A stretch of DNA of 64,000 nt from an uncultured Ruminiclostridium sp. GTDB lineage: Bacteria; Bacillota; Clostridia; Oscillospirales; Ruminococcaceae. Position numbers and translations under genes: made by a program. Position 1 is the first letter of the stretch. The number at the start of each line of letters is the position of its first letter. Below, in pieces: positions 18,722 through 27,345 of the stretch. The stretch lies in the NCBI GenBank assembly GCA_944388385.1, contig CALXIO010000013.1, forward strand, positions 1 to 64,000, given 5' to 3'. The notes beneath the pieces were generated by a model that was not told the origin of the DNA, ran no database searches, and saw nothing but the letters and a program-made list of their open reading frames with translations.

Positions 18722-19457
18722 CTATTGCATTAAAATCATATTTTCTCTGTCTGCCGTCAATGTAGAGATCATTATCGTTCTTCCATTCAAGGGTGGCAGG
18801 GCGTAAATAGTTGGAGGTTATAAGGTGTATACAGCCTGTAACCTTCTTGCACTCCACAAATGGAAGAATTATATCGTCCTTTGATTCCTCAAGATAGAAG
18901 GAAACTGTTCTGTTGCTGTCCTTTTCCGGCTCTACATAGGTTACAATTCTGTACTGCTCGTCCGGGGAATATTTGTAGGTGGTGCTTCTGGTGGAAAGGT
19001 CCACCTCCATAAGGGATATATTTCCCATAAGCCTCTGGAATGTGAGATATACAAGCACACCCACCACATAAAGAATAAGATATATAGTGCCTATTACCAC
19101 CTTGTTTGTTTCACTGGTCTTAGTAATAAAGAAGGTAATAACGCAGATAATTATAGGGGGGATTACAAACTCCCAGTTTCTGCCGAAGCTAAGCATTAGT
19201 ATGGCAAATGCCAAAAGCGGATTTACAAGGGCGCAAAACCTGGTGAAAATCTGTTGCCTTGTATATATCATAATGCCAAGGAAAATTACGTTTATAAAGA
19301 TATATGTGGTGATGAGTGCAGGTCTGTTGGTAGGCTCGATAAAGTACCCCATCACGATCCATGCCACATAGAAAAGTCCTGCGGTATAGCCAAGACTGAG
19401 GATTGAAACACCAAGCCGCACATACTGATTGCCGATGATTTTTAAAAATTTATCCAT
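18690..19457 (-). CDS. Polytopic membrane protein with C-terminal soluble domain, unknown function
   Basis: 255 residues. About five hydrophobic segments fill residues 15-165. The C-terminal 90 residues (YSPDEQYRIVTYVEPE onward, with two Cys around VECKKVTGC) form a soluble beta-rich domain, on the outer face if there are five helices. Composition and order resemble DUF5412-like clostridial proteins, but I cannot confirm the family. It overlaps comF. A TATAAT is present near 19505 on the minus strand but without a good -35. Confidence 0.6.
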   Translation of the reverse strand: MDKFLKIIGNQYVRLGVSILSLGYTAGLFYVAWIVMGYFIEPTNRPALITTYIFINVIFLGIMIYTRQQIFTRFCALVNPLLAFAILMLSFGRNWEFVIPPIIICVITFFITKTSETNKVVIGTIYLILYVVGVLVYLTFQRLMGNISLMEVDLSTRSTTYKYSPDEQYRIVTYVEPEKDSNRTVSFYLEESKDDIILPFVECKKVTGCIHLITSNYLRPATLEWKNDNDLYIDGRQRKYDFNAIDEDFDIGEMW

Positions 19458-19585
19458 TTGGTTTCCTTTCCGGTGATAACCATTATTGAATATAAAGTGT
19501 CATATTATATTCTATACCAAAATCACAAAAAAAGCAAGTCTAAATTAAAATATTACCTGTATATTTGGTGAAATTTGCCGAAAAT

Positions 19586-19618
19586 AATAAGACTCCCATC
19601 ATAGACAGGAGCCTTATT
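19586..19618 (-). terminator. Terminator after ftsZ
   Basis: Minus-strand stem AATAAGGCTCC/GGGAGTCTTATT (one G-U pair) followed by ATTTTC, starting 29 bases after the ftsZ stop. Confidence 0.8.
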
Positions 19619-19646
19619 ACAAAATGTTTTTACGGAATAGGAAATA

Positions 19647-20795
19647 TCAATTTCTGTTTTTGAGCATATTTTCAAGCTCAAAGAATCTGTCATCATCCCC
19701 ACCTGTGCTGGGTGTGGAGGGATTTGCAGGATTGCTTGAAATGCTCGTGAGGGATTCGCCTATAAACATACCGCCCTCAAGGGATTGCTCTATTGCATAA
19801 TCTGTTGTGATCATGGGATTGCCTGCTTCATCTGTAAATGCTGTGGCAATAACCGTAATCATCATATCACAGTCAGAATCATCCTCAGTAAAGCTTACAC
19901 CGTGGATAACCTGTACACCGGGTGCTGCTGCTTCTGTAAGCATCTTCATTACCTTGTCAACATCTGCAAGAGGTGTTTCCTCGGATATGTTGAAGTTTAC
20001 AAGAAGTCTGCCGCAGTTTCTGATAGATGTTTCAAGTAAGGGGCTTTCTACTATCTCTCTGAATGCCTGTTCAGCACGGTTATCACCTGTACCATGACCG
20101 ATAGCCATGTGAGCATCGCCGGCATCCTCAAGTGTAGACTTAACGTCCTCAAAGTCAATATTAACAATACCGTCAACATTTACAAGGTCGGAAATGCCCT
20201 TTACAGCCTGGTAAAGCACATCGTCAACCATCGCATAAGCGGCCTTTACGGAAATGTTCTTTTCCTTTATGCCAAGCAGCTTCTCATTGGGGATAATAAC
20301 AAGAGCATCAACATACTGTCTTAACTCTGCAATACCCTGAAGCGCAAGATTCATCTTATATTCACGCTCAAAGTTAAAGGGCTTTGTAACTACACCTACA
20401 GTAAGTATGCCCTGCTCCTTTGCTATCTGTGCAATAACGGGAGCCGCACCTGTACCTGTACCGCCGCCCATACCGGCAGATACGAATACAAGGGATGAGC
20501 CCTTTATTACTTCAGCTATATCGTCCTTGTTTTCAAGAGCAGATTCCTTAGCTACGGGAGGCTTACCGCCTGCACCACGACCCTTAGTGGTCTTTCTGCC
20601 TATCTGAACACGCTCCATAAGATTGCCGTCCTTGTTCTTAAGTGCGGCAACATCGGTGTTTACTATTACAAATTCAACACCCTCAATATTTTTCTTGACC
20701 ATGTTTTCAACGGCATTTCCTCCACCGCCACCAACACCGACAACCTTTATCTTAACGTCACGCTCGAATTCTTCTTCATCAAAGGTGAAATTCAT
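19647..20795 (-). CDS. ftsZ: Cell division GTPase FtsZ, somewhat divergent
   Basis: 382 residues. The tubulin signature GGGTGTG (in SAGMGGGTGTGAAPVIA) and the N-terminal glycine loop KVVGVGGGGGNAVENM are intact. It polymerises into the septal ring at midcell. Two places depart from common FtsZ: the T3 region reads GRGAGGKPPVAKES instead of GLGAGANPE(V/I)GKKAAEES, and the tail ends DDRFFELENMLKNRN rather than in a clear DIPxFLR peptide for FtsA/SepF binding. It is transcribed from its own promoter after ftsQ. No ftsA or sepF is in the window, so a different membrane tether is possible. Confidence 0.95.
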   Translation of the reverse strand: MNFTFDEEEFERDVKIKVVGVGGGGGNAVENMVKKNIEGVEFVIVNTDVAALKNKDGNLMERVQIGRKTTKGRGAGGKPPVAKESALENKDDIAEVIKGSSLVFVSAGMGGGTGTGAAPVIAQIAKEQGILTVGVVTKPFNFEREYKMNLALQGIAELRQYVDALVIIPNEKLLGIKEKNISVKAAYAMVDDVLYQAVKGISDLVNVDGIVNIDFEDVKSTLEDAGDAHMAIGHGTGDNRAEQAFREIVESPLLETSIRNCGRLLVNFNISEETPLADVDKVMKMLTEAAAPGVQVIHGVSFTEDDSDCDMMITVIATAFTDEAGNPMITTDYAIEQSLEGGMFIGESLTSISSNPANPSTPSTGGDDDRFFELENMLKNRN

Positions 20796-20829
20796 TGCTA
20801 TTTCCTCCGTATTAAAATTCCTATTTTAT

Positions 20830-20858
20830 ATTGTAGCAGATTTAAATAATAATTGCAA
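20830..20858 (-). promoter_or_regulatory. ftsZ promoter
   Basis: Minus strand TTGCAA (20853-20858), 17 bases, TACAAT (20830-20835), about 35 bases before the ATG at 20795. ftsZ can therefore be expressed apart from the rest of the cluster. Confidence 0.65.
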
Positions 20859-20968
20859 GTGTTTTTCAGCAAAAAACATAAGAAAAATTGCACAAATTGA
20901 TAAGAATGAGCTTTTTTTCACAATATGTAGTATAATTCTTTGATTTTTTGGTTACACAAACAATCAAA

Positions 20969-22384
20969 TTACCACTCTTCGCTCTGTGCCTCGGTTTCCT
21001 CCTCATAGGAAGGCTCTGTTTCCTCAGCAGGAGCTTCAGTTTCCTCAGCAGGAGCTTCAGTTTCCTCAGCCGGAGCTTCTGTTTCTTCAGCAGGGGCTTC
21101 GGTTTCCTCAGCCGGAGCTTCTGTTTCTTCAGCAGGGGCTTCGGTTTCCTCAGCCGGGGCTTCTGTTTCTTCAGCAGGTGCTTCTGTTTCCTCGGCCGGG
21201 GGTTCTGTTTCCTCGTATGTTTCATCTGAGGGGGCGGGGTTTGGAGCAGGAGTTGTTGTGGTGGTGGTTTCGGGATTTTCAGTATTTGCCTCTCTTATGG
21301 GACGGAAGGTAACCTTTACCGCATCGGAAGCATCCTTTACCTGATTTAAGAAAAGTGTACCCTTTTCCCCTGTAAATTCACCGTTGTCTATTAGCTTTTT
21401 AGCTATCATCAGCTTTTGCTCAACCACTATATTTTCCCCTAACTCCAGCTTTATCTGATCCTCATAATTAAGGGATATTTTGTATATACTTGATATATCA
21501 AGGGAAATTATATTATCCTTAAGGCCGCAGGCATCTATAAGGCTCAACAGCTTAAAAAGTACCTCGTACTTTTCTACTGCGCCGTTATATTCATCCTCTA
21601 TGCCGTCATACTGCTTTACTATGCTAAGCAGCTTTACAAGGTTATTTCTTCCTCTTTCGCTGGCCGCCGAAAGAAAATCTCCCGACTGGGCATATTCCGG
21701 CTCAAAGCCCTCTACGATAATATAATTCTCATCCGGTTTTGTAAGCTCAGAATCCATTATACGGCCGTTCTGACTGATAAGATAATAATTGCTGTCGCAT
21801 ACCACATTGGCAACCGCCTGTGCCTTTGTCAGCTTTATTGTGATCGTATTTTTAAAGGGGGATTTTTCTATCTCCGCCTTATCTATATAGGGCAGCTTAT
21901 TAAGAAGGCTATCCTCTGCGGCGGCGGTATCCATAGTCCAGATATTCTGTCCCATTACTATACCGGAAGCGTCGATTACCTCCTTGTCACTGTAGCCTGC
22001 GTTATTTTCTACCACAATCTTTTCTGTATTAAAAAGCACGGTTACCGATAAGGCAACAAACAATGCCACCGCAAATACGGTCAGCAATACTATATGGTAG
22101 GTATAGCGCTTTATTGAGCCCTTTCTCTTAGGCTCGTCAGAACGCTTTTTATTCTTTAAGGCTCTGCTTTGTATATCCCTGCCCTTTACAGGTCTTTTTT
22201 CAGATCTGTCATAAACGGGAGTGGTGTTGCTTCTGCCTGAAGCAGGCTTTTTTGCAGGCTTTTTGCCCTTTGCCGGCTGATTTTTGCCCTTTTGGGATGT
22301 ATTTCCTTCCGGCTCAGGCTTTGGTGCCGGTGTTCGTTTTCTTGCCGGCGGCATTTCAAACTGCCTGCCAAAATTTTCAGCCAT
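20969..22384 (-). CDS. ftsQ: FtsQ/DivIB division protein with long acidic EETEAPA tail
   Basis: 471 residues. A basic, Pro/Lys-rich cytoplasmic segment (about 1-92) leads to one membrane helix (YHIVLLTVFAVALFVALSVTVLF). Next come a POTRA-type domain (NTEKIVVENNAGYSDKEVIDASG) and a beta domain (ANVVCDSNYYLISQNGRI). These are FtsQ/DivIB features; the protein links FtsL and FtsW/FtsI at the septum. Unusual: the last 95 or so residues are a Thr/Pro linker and about eight EETEAPA repeats outside the membrane, ending EAQSEEW. Family members normally stop after the beta domain or have only a short tail. It lies directly after murA with a 21-base gap. Confidence 0.9.
   Translation of the reverse strand: MAENFGRQFEMPPARKRTPAPKPEPEGNTSQKGKNQPAKGKKPAKKPASGRSNTTPVYDRSEKRPVKGRDIQSRALKNKKRSDEPKRKGSIKRYTYHIVLLTVFAVALFVALSVTVLFNTEKIVVENNAGYSDKEVIDASGIVMGQNIWTMDTAAAEDSLLNKLPYIDKAEIEKSPFKNTITIKLTKAQAVANVVCDSNYYLISQNGRIMDSELTKPDENYIIVEGFEPEYAQSGDFLSAASERGRNNLVKLLSIVKQYDGIEDEYNGAVEKYEVLFKLLSLIDACGLKDNIISLDISSIYKISLNYEDQIKLELGENIVVEQKLMIAKKLIDNGEFTGEKGTLFLNQVKDASDAVKVTFRPIREANTENPETTTTTTPAPNPAPSDETYEETEPPAEETEAPAEETEAPAEETEAPAEETEAPAEETEAPAEETEAPAEETEAPAEETEAPAEETEPSYEEETEAQSEEW
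21010..21195 (-). repeat. 21-bp tandem repeat coding EETEAPA in ftsQ
   Basis: About eight copies of a 21-base unit (plus strand GGAGCTTCNGTTTCYTCAGC) with a few synonymous changes. The coded heptad is related in composition to the EAPEET hexad at 1033-1160. Confidence 0.9.
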
Positions 22385-22405
22385 TTTACTCCCCTCGCTT
22401 TCAAC

Positions 22406-23680
22406 TTAAATTCTTTTAATATCCGCACCCACCTGTCTCAGGTTTTGCTCGATATTTTCATAGCCTCTGTCTATATGATGAAGGCCTCCTATGCGGCTCT
22501 CTCCGTTTGCACAAAGGGCTGCCACCACAAGGGCGGCTCCTCCCCGTAAATCGGTGGACATTACATCCGCACCGCAAAGGCTGTCTGTTCCTTCTACTAT
22601 TGCCACCTTGCCCTCCACCCTTATGGATGCACCCATGCGGCATAATTCCCCCACATGGCGGTAGCGGTTTTCAAATATATTTTCCACAAATATACCCGTA
22701 CCCCGGGAAACTGTGCTTAATGCCATAAGTATTGCCTGTGCATCGGTTGGAAAGCCGGGATAAGGCATTGTCCTTACGGTGCTTGGGGCATTAAGCCGTC
22801 TATGGGCAGTTATGTATATTTTATCCCTGCCAAAGCTGTATATGTTACAGCCCATATTTTTCATAATGCCGGTAACAGCGGTAATATGCCCTGCATCCGC
22901 CCCGGAAATAATAAGCTCTCCCCCGGTGACAGCCCCACAGCATAAATAGGTTACAGCCGCTATTCTGTCGGGCATTACCCTGTGAACACAGCCTGTAAGG
23001 GTCTTTACACCCTCTATTTCTATTACGTCGCTTCCTGCACCCTTTATTTTACCGCCGCAGGAAATAAGAAAGCCGGCAAGGTCATTTATTTCCGGCTCAC
23101 GGGCGCAGTTTCTTATTATTGTAGTTCCCTTTGCAAGTACCCCGGCAAGCATAATATTTTCAGTTGCTCCCACAGAGGGAAAGGAAAGGGTTATTTCTGT
23201 ACCGGTAAGACCCTTGGGACAGGAGCAGTCTAAGTATCCGTATTCCTCGTTTATCACCGCCCCCATCTGTCTTAAGGCGGACAGGTGTAAATCTATCGGC
23301 CGTGGGCCTAATTCACAGCCCCCGGGAAAGGAAAGCCGGCATCTTCCCGTTCTTGCTAAAATTGCCCCTAAAAACACTATTGAGGAACGCATTTCCCTCA
23401 TAAGGCTTGTGGGGACTTCATAGCTTGTAAGGGATGAGGCATCGGTTATAACGGTGCTTCCCTCCCGTCTGCATTTTACCCCCAAGGCTGAGGCTATGCG
23501 AAGCGCCGCATCCACATCAGATAATCTAGGGCAGTTATTTATCACACATTCACTGCTGCTGCAAAGCACAGTAGCACTTAAAATGGGAAGAGCGCTGTTT
23601 TTCGCACCGTGAAGGGCAATTTCGCCTTCAAGCCTGCGACCTCCTTTTATTATCAGCCTTTGCTTATCCAAAACTATCAC
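22406..23680 (-). CDS. murA: UDP-GlcNAc 1-carboxyvinyltransferase MurA
   Basis: 424 residues. The start LIIKGGRRLEGEIALHGAKNSA is the EPSP-synthase-fold opening of MurA. The loop GGCELGPRPIDLH keeps the cysteine that binds phosphoenolpyruvate and fosfomycin. It makes the first committed peptidoglycan precursor in the cytoplasm. Clostridia often have two MurA paralogues; this one lies inside the dcw cluster between murG and ftsQ, a placement seen in other Clostridia. Confidence 0.95.
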   Translation of the reverse strand: MIVLDKQRLIIKGGRRLEGEIALHGAKNSALPILSATVLCSSSECVINNCPRLSDVDAALRIASALGVKCRREGSTVITDASSLTSYEVPTSLMREMRSSIVFLGAILARTGRCRLSFPGGCELGPRPIDLHLSALRQMGAVINEEYGYLDCSCPKGLTGTEITLSFPSVGATENIMLAGVLAKGTTIIRNCAREPEINDLAGFLISCGGKIKGAGSDVIEIEGVKTLTGCVHRVMPDRIAAVTYLCCGAVTGGELIISGADAGHITAVTGIMKNMGCNIYSFGRDKIYITAHRRLNAPSTVRTMPYPGFPTDAQAILMALSTVSRGTGIFVENIFENRYRHVGELCRMGASIRVEGKVAIVEGTDSLCGADVMSTDLRGGAALVVAALCANGESRIGGLHHIDRGYENIEQNLRQVGADIKRI

Positions 23681-23736
23681 CCTTTCACAGTATAACTTCT
23701 CTTTATACTATGCCAAAGGTGGAATTTTTGACAGCG

Positions 23737-24861
23737 TCAGCCCTCTATTTCCAGTAAGTCTATTATTTCCTTTAAAATTACCCCTGCGCTGTCCTTTATT
23801 GACATACGGGCGGCATTTTCCTCCATAACGGTAATAAGCTCATAATTGTCATAAAGCTCATTTACCATATCAATAAGGGTCTGGGCATCAAGGTCCTTGT
23901 CATTTATAATTCTGCCGGCATTTACGTTCTTTAAGGTAAGAGCGTTATAATACTGGTGATTTTCCGCCGCATAGGGGTAGGGTACAAGTATACTTGCTCT
24001 GCCTATGGCGGTAAGCTCTGTTAGGGTCATAGCCCCGGCTCTGGTTATAATAAGATCACTTGCACACATACAGGTGTACATATTGTCTATATATTCCTTA
24101 ATTATAAAGTGGGGGTCATCCTTATTAACCCCGTTTTCCTCAAGGCTCTGAGGGAATGTATCCCGTCCGAATTTACCGTAGGCATGGATATGGTTTATAT
24201 CCCCCTTTTTTTGCTCCCAGGATAAAAGATGGGCTACTGCCTCGTTTATTCTTGCGGCACCCTGGCTTCCTCCTGCGGAAAGTACGGTAAAGCAATCCGG
24301 AAGGCCAAGTCTTTTTCTTGCATCACTTCTTGATTCTATGGGGATATTATTTCGCAAGGGATTTCCTGTTACAACACATCTCTTGCATTCCTTGAGATGC
24401 TTTTTTGCATCCTCACTTCCAAGCATAACAAGATCCATTTTCGGCGCAAGCACCTTTACAGATACACCCGGAAGGGAGTTACTTTCATGTACCGCTGTCT
24501 TAATGCCACATTTAAGTGCCGCCTTTAATACAGTTCCCGTAACATATCCGCCTGTGCCTATAACAAGATCCGGTTTATAGTCCTTCAGTATCTTCTTTAC
24601 CTTTACCTCTGCGGTTACATAATTAACGGTAGCCCCGATATTATGAGCAATAGCCGAGGGTGTGAGCTTTCTTTTAAGTCCGGACATCTTAACCCCGGTA
24701 AAGCTGTAGCCTGCATTGGTAACCAGCTTTGCCTCAAGGCCGTTTGGTGAGCCTATAAAAAGAATATCACAGGCAGGAAATACCTCTTTTACTTTATCGG
24801 CGATAGCAAGGGCGGGATTTATATGCCCACCTGTACCGCCTGCCGCAAATACTATCTTCAT
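23737..24861 (-). CDS. murG: MurG, lipid II GlcNAc transferase
   Basis: 374 residues. The N-terminal glycine loop FAAGGTGGHINPALA and the C-terminal UDP-GlcNAc site (AGAMTLTELTAIGRASILVPYP, then AAENHQ) are clear. It adds GlcNAc to lipid I at the inner face of the membrane. A 13-base gap separates it from the upstream ftsW. Confidence 0.97.
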   Translation of the reverse strand: MKIVFAAGGTGGHINPALAIADKVKEVFPACDILFIGSPNGLEAKLVTNAGYSFTGVKMSGLKRKLTPSAIAHNIGATVNYVTAEVKVKKILKDYKPDLVIGTGGYVTGTVLKAALKCGIKTAVHESNSLPGVSVKVLAPKMDLVMLGSEDAKKHLKECKRCVVTGNPLRNNIPIESRSDARKRLGLPDCFTVLSAGGSQGAARINEAVAHLLSWEQKKGDINHIHAYGKFGRDTFPQSLEENGVNKDDPHFIIKEYIDNMYTCMCASDLIITRAGAMTLTELTAIGRASILVPYPYAAENHQYYNALTLKNVNAGRIINDKDLDAQTLIDMVNELYDNYELITVMEENAARMSIKDSAGVILKEIIDLLEIEG

Positions 24862-24873
24862 TTTAAATCCTCT

Positions 24874-26286
24874 TTAGGTTTTAGAATCTCTTGATACGCT
24901 GAGCAAAATCCCTACCTCTGCTAATTGCAGGATAAGCGCCGTTCTGCCGTAGCTGAAAAACGGTAAAGATACACCGGTATTTGGTATCGCATTACAAGCA
25001 ACACCGATATTAAGCATGGCCTGTAAGCATAGATGTACCGTTATACCCACAGCCAGCATACAGCCGAATTTGTCCTTTGCGTTTCCGGCAATAGAAAAGC
25101 CTCTGATACCGAAAAGCACAAACAAAAGTATAACCACAATGCCGCCTATAAATCCAAGCTCCTCAACAATAATTGCAAAGATAAAGTCATTTGGGCTTTC
25201 GGGCAGGTAGTGGTATTTCTGGATGGAATTTCCCAGTCCCAGCCCCGTCCAGCCTCCTGAGCCTATGGTTATAAGGGATTGGGCGGTCTGATATGTGCCG
25301 TCTCCCACAGTAGCTTCATTGAAGGGATCCTTCCAGCTGTCTATTCGCACTGCTACATAATCCCATACATTTGCAATAACAATTATGCCCACAATACCAA
25401 GCAAAAGTATTCCCACAAGTCCCTTGCCGTTGCATTGTCCCACAAACATCATCAGATAAATAATAGCACAGATGATAATAAGGGCGGATAAGTGTCTTTG
25501 AACCACACAGAATGCGGCGGTGGGTGCAAAAAGGAATAATATATACTTTAAAAATCCGTGCCAGCCGTGTTGTCTTTTATCATAATTTCTCTGTATCATA
25601 TAGGCACAAAGAATTATTACCGCTATTTTATATATTTCCGAGGGCTGAAAACGAATACCTGCAATAGTTATCCATCTCTTAGCATCAGATACGCTTTCAC
25701 CCATAAAAAATACCAAAGCCATAAGTAGGCAGGCAAATAGGAAAAACAGGTGAGCCATGGTAATGCCGTTACCGTTTGAGGGTATGTATTTTTTAACACG
25801 CTTGCCGTTTTTCTTAACATTTTCAACAGTTGCGGTTTTCTTCCAGCCTGGTGTCTTTATAAGGGGATATGTAAGGAAATGATAATCCATCATGGATAAA
25901 AATATCATAGCACCAAGTCCCAAGACAGCGCCTACTATTTGCTGGAACATATACGAAAAGCTGTCGGAATCCTCATTTAAGGATATGGCATAGCTTGCTG
26001 AGCCCATCATTATAAGTCCGAACACCACAAGCACAAGAGTAACAAATAAAAGCGAAAGATCAAACTTTCCTCTGCCGAACACCTTTACCGGAGTATAGGG
26101 CGCATCCGGAGGAGTAAGCAGACAGGACATTATCCTGTCGAATAAGGGCTTTTTCTTAGGCTTTGGTTTTTTGCTGTAGTTGTTATTTTTCTTTTGTGAA
26201 CTGCGGTCGTTTATCTCCATTACATTGTCAAACAGATCCTGTCTTTGCTCTGCGCTGAGTCTGCCGCCGTTACCTGTATAACTCAA
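24874..26286 (-). CDS. ftsW: SEDS glycosyltransferase FtsW
   Basis: 470 residues with about ten membrane helices. SEDS motifs include AKRWITIAGIRFQPSE and, near the end, GVSLPFFSYGRTALI. Together with the class B transpeptidase it polymerises septal peptidoglycan. The N-terminus has an extra 75 or so cytoplasmic residues rich in Lys/Asn/Pro (KKPKPKKKP), and a basic insertion occurs in the loop after the third helix. These extensions are unusual in length and may bind partners. FtsW rather than RodA is inferred from the neighbours. Confidence 0.93.
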   Translation of the reverse strand: MSYTGNGGRLSAEQRQDLFDNVMEINDRSSQKKNNNYSKKPKPKKKPLFDRIMSCLLTPPDAPYTPVKVFGRGKFDLSLLFVTLVLVVFGLIMMGSASYAISLNEDSDSFSYMFQQIVGAVLGLGAMIFLSMMDYHFLTYPLIKTPGWKKTATVENVKKNGKRVKKYIPSNGNGITMAHLFFLFACLLMALVFFMGESVSDAKRWITIAGIRFQPSEIYKIAVIILCAYMIQRNYDKRQHGWHGFLKYILFLFAPTAAFCVVQRHLSALIIICAIIYLMMFVGQCNGKGLVGILLLGIVGIIVIANVWDYVAVRIDSWKDPFNEATVGDGTYQTAQSLITIGSGGWTGLGLGNSIQKYHYLPESPNDFIFAIIVEELGFIGGIVVILLFVLFGIRGFSIAGNAKDKFGCMLAVGITVHLCLQAMLNIGVACNAIPNTGVSLPFFSYGRTALILQLAEVGILLSVSRDSKT

Positions 26287-26321
26287 ATGCTCTACCCCCT
26301 TTGCCGAAATTTATTCTGTAA

Positions 26322-27341
26322 TTACATAATGCCGTAATAAAGTAATGCCACACCTGCAAGACAAGCACCAAGCTCTATAAGTGAAAATACCGTTACTATC
26401 TTGCCTTCCTTCCAGCCTCTTATTTCAAAGCTGTGGTGGATAGGTGTCATTTTGAAAAGTCGCTTGCCGTGGGTTATTTTAAAATAGGTCATCTGGATAA
26501 GAACGGATAATGCCTCCCAGATATATACCGCACTGCATACAACCATTATAAATTCAGTCTTTGTGCAGATACCAAGACAAGCAACCGCACCGCCTAAAAA
26601 CATACTGCCGGTATCTCCCATCATTACCTTTGCAGGGTGGAGATTCCATACCATAAAGCCAAGGCATCCTCCCCCTACTGCCGCACTGACTACGGATAAT
26701 TCGCTAAAGCCGAGAAGTGAGCAGATAACAAGGTATGCCGCCATAAATACAACGGTAACAGTAGAACAAAGCCCGTCTACACCGTCAGTAAGATTTACCG
26801 CATTTACTATATAGAGTATGCCAAGCCCCATGATAATATAATAAAAATACCACAGGTCAAGAGCACCCAAAAAGGGAAATGTTATTACTGTTGAGGTATC
26901 TCCCATAACTATACGGGAGGCAAAGAATGCGGCTATTACCATACATTGAAGTATTATCTTCTGTATCGGGGTAAGACCCTCGTTACGCTTTTTCTTTACC
27001 TTTATAAAATCGTCCACAAAGCCGATAAATCCGAAAAGTACCGCCATAATAACAGCGGATATGCCCTTGGCGAAGTTTTGTATTCCGGCTCCCTCAAAGG
27101 TGATTTCCTTATTAAACCACAATATTGCAAAGCCGCCTATTACCGCAATAAATACACCGCCTATAAACATTACACCTCCCATTGTGGGAGTGCCCTCCTT
27201 TGACTTATGCCATGCAGGGCCTATATCAAGTATGGTCTGACCGAATTTCAGCCTTTTAAGTGCCGGTATAACCGCAAAGCCAAGCAGGGCGGTTACACCA
27301 AAGCTGATTATTGCTGTAATAAGAGCAGCAGGAATTGTCAT
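26322..27341 (-). CDS. mraY: MraY, phospho-MurNAc-pentapeptide translocase
   Basis: 339 residues, about ten helices. Conserved loops are present: GTPTMGGVMF, GFVDDFIKV with the aspartate pair, NAVNLTDGVDGL and MGDTGSMFLGG, and the HHSFE-type motif PIHHSFEIRGWKE. It forms lipid I on undecaprenyl phosphate. It lies four bases after murE. Confidence 0.97.
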   Translation of the reverse strand: MTIPAALITAIISFGVTALLGFAVIPALKRLKFGQTILDIGPAWHKSKEGTPTMGGVMFIGGVFIAVIGGFAILWFNKEITFEGAGIQNFAKGISAVIMAVLFGFIGFVDDFIKVKKKRNEGLTPIQKIILQCMVIAAFFASRIVMGDTSTVITFPFLGALDLWYFYYIIMGLGILYIVNAVNLTDGVDGLCSTVTVVFMAAYLVICSLLGFSELSVVSAAVGGGCLGFMVWNLHPAKVMMGDTGSMFLGGAVACLGICTKTEFIMVVCSAVYIWEALSVLIQMTYFKITHGKRLFKMTPIHHSFEIRGWKEGKIVTVFSLIELGACLAGVALLYYGIM

Positions 27342-27345
27342 GGTT

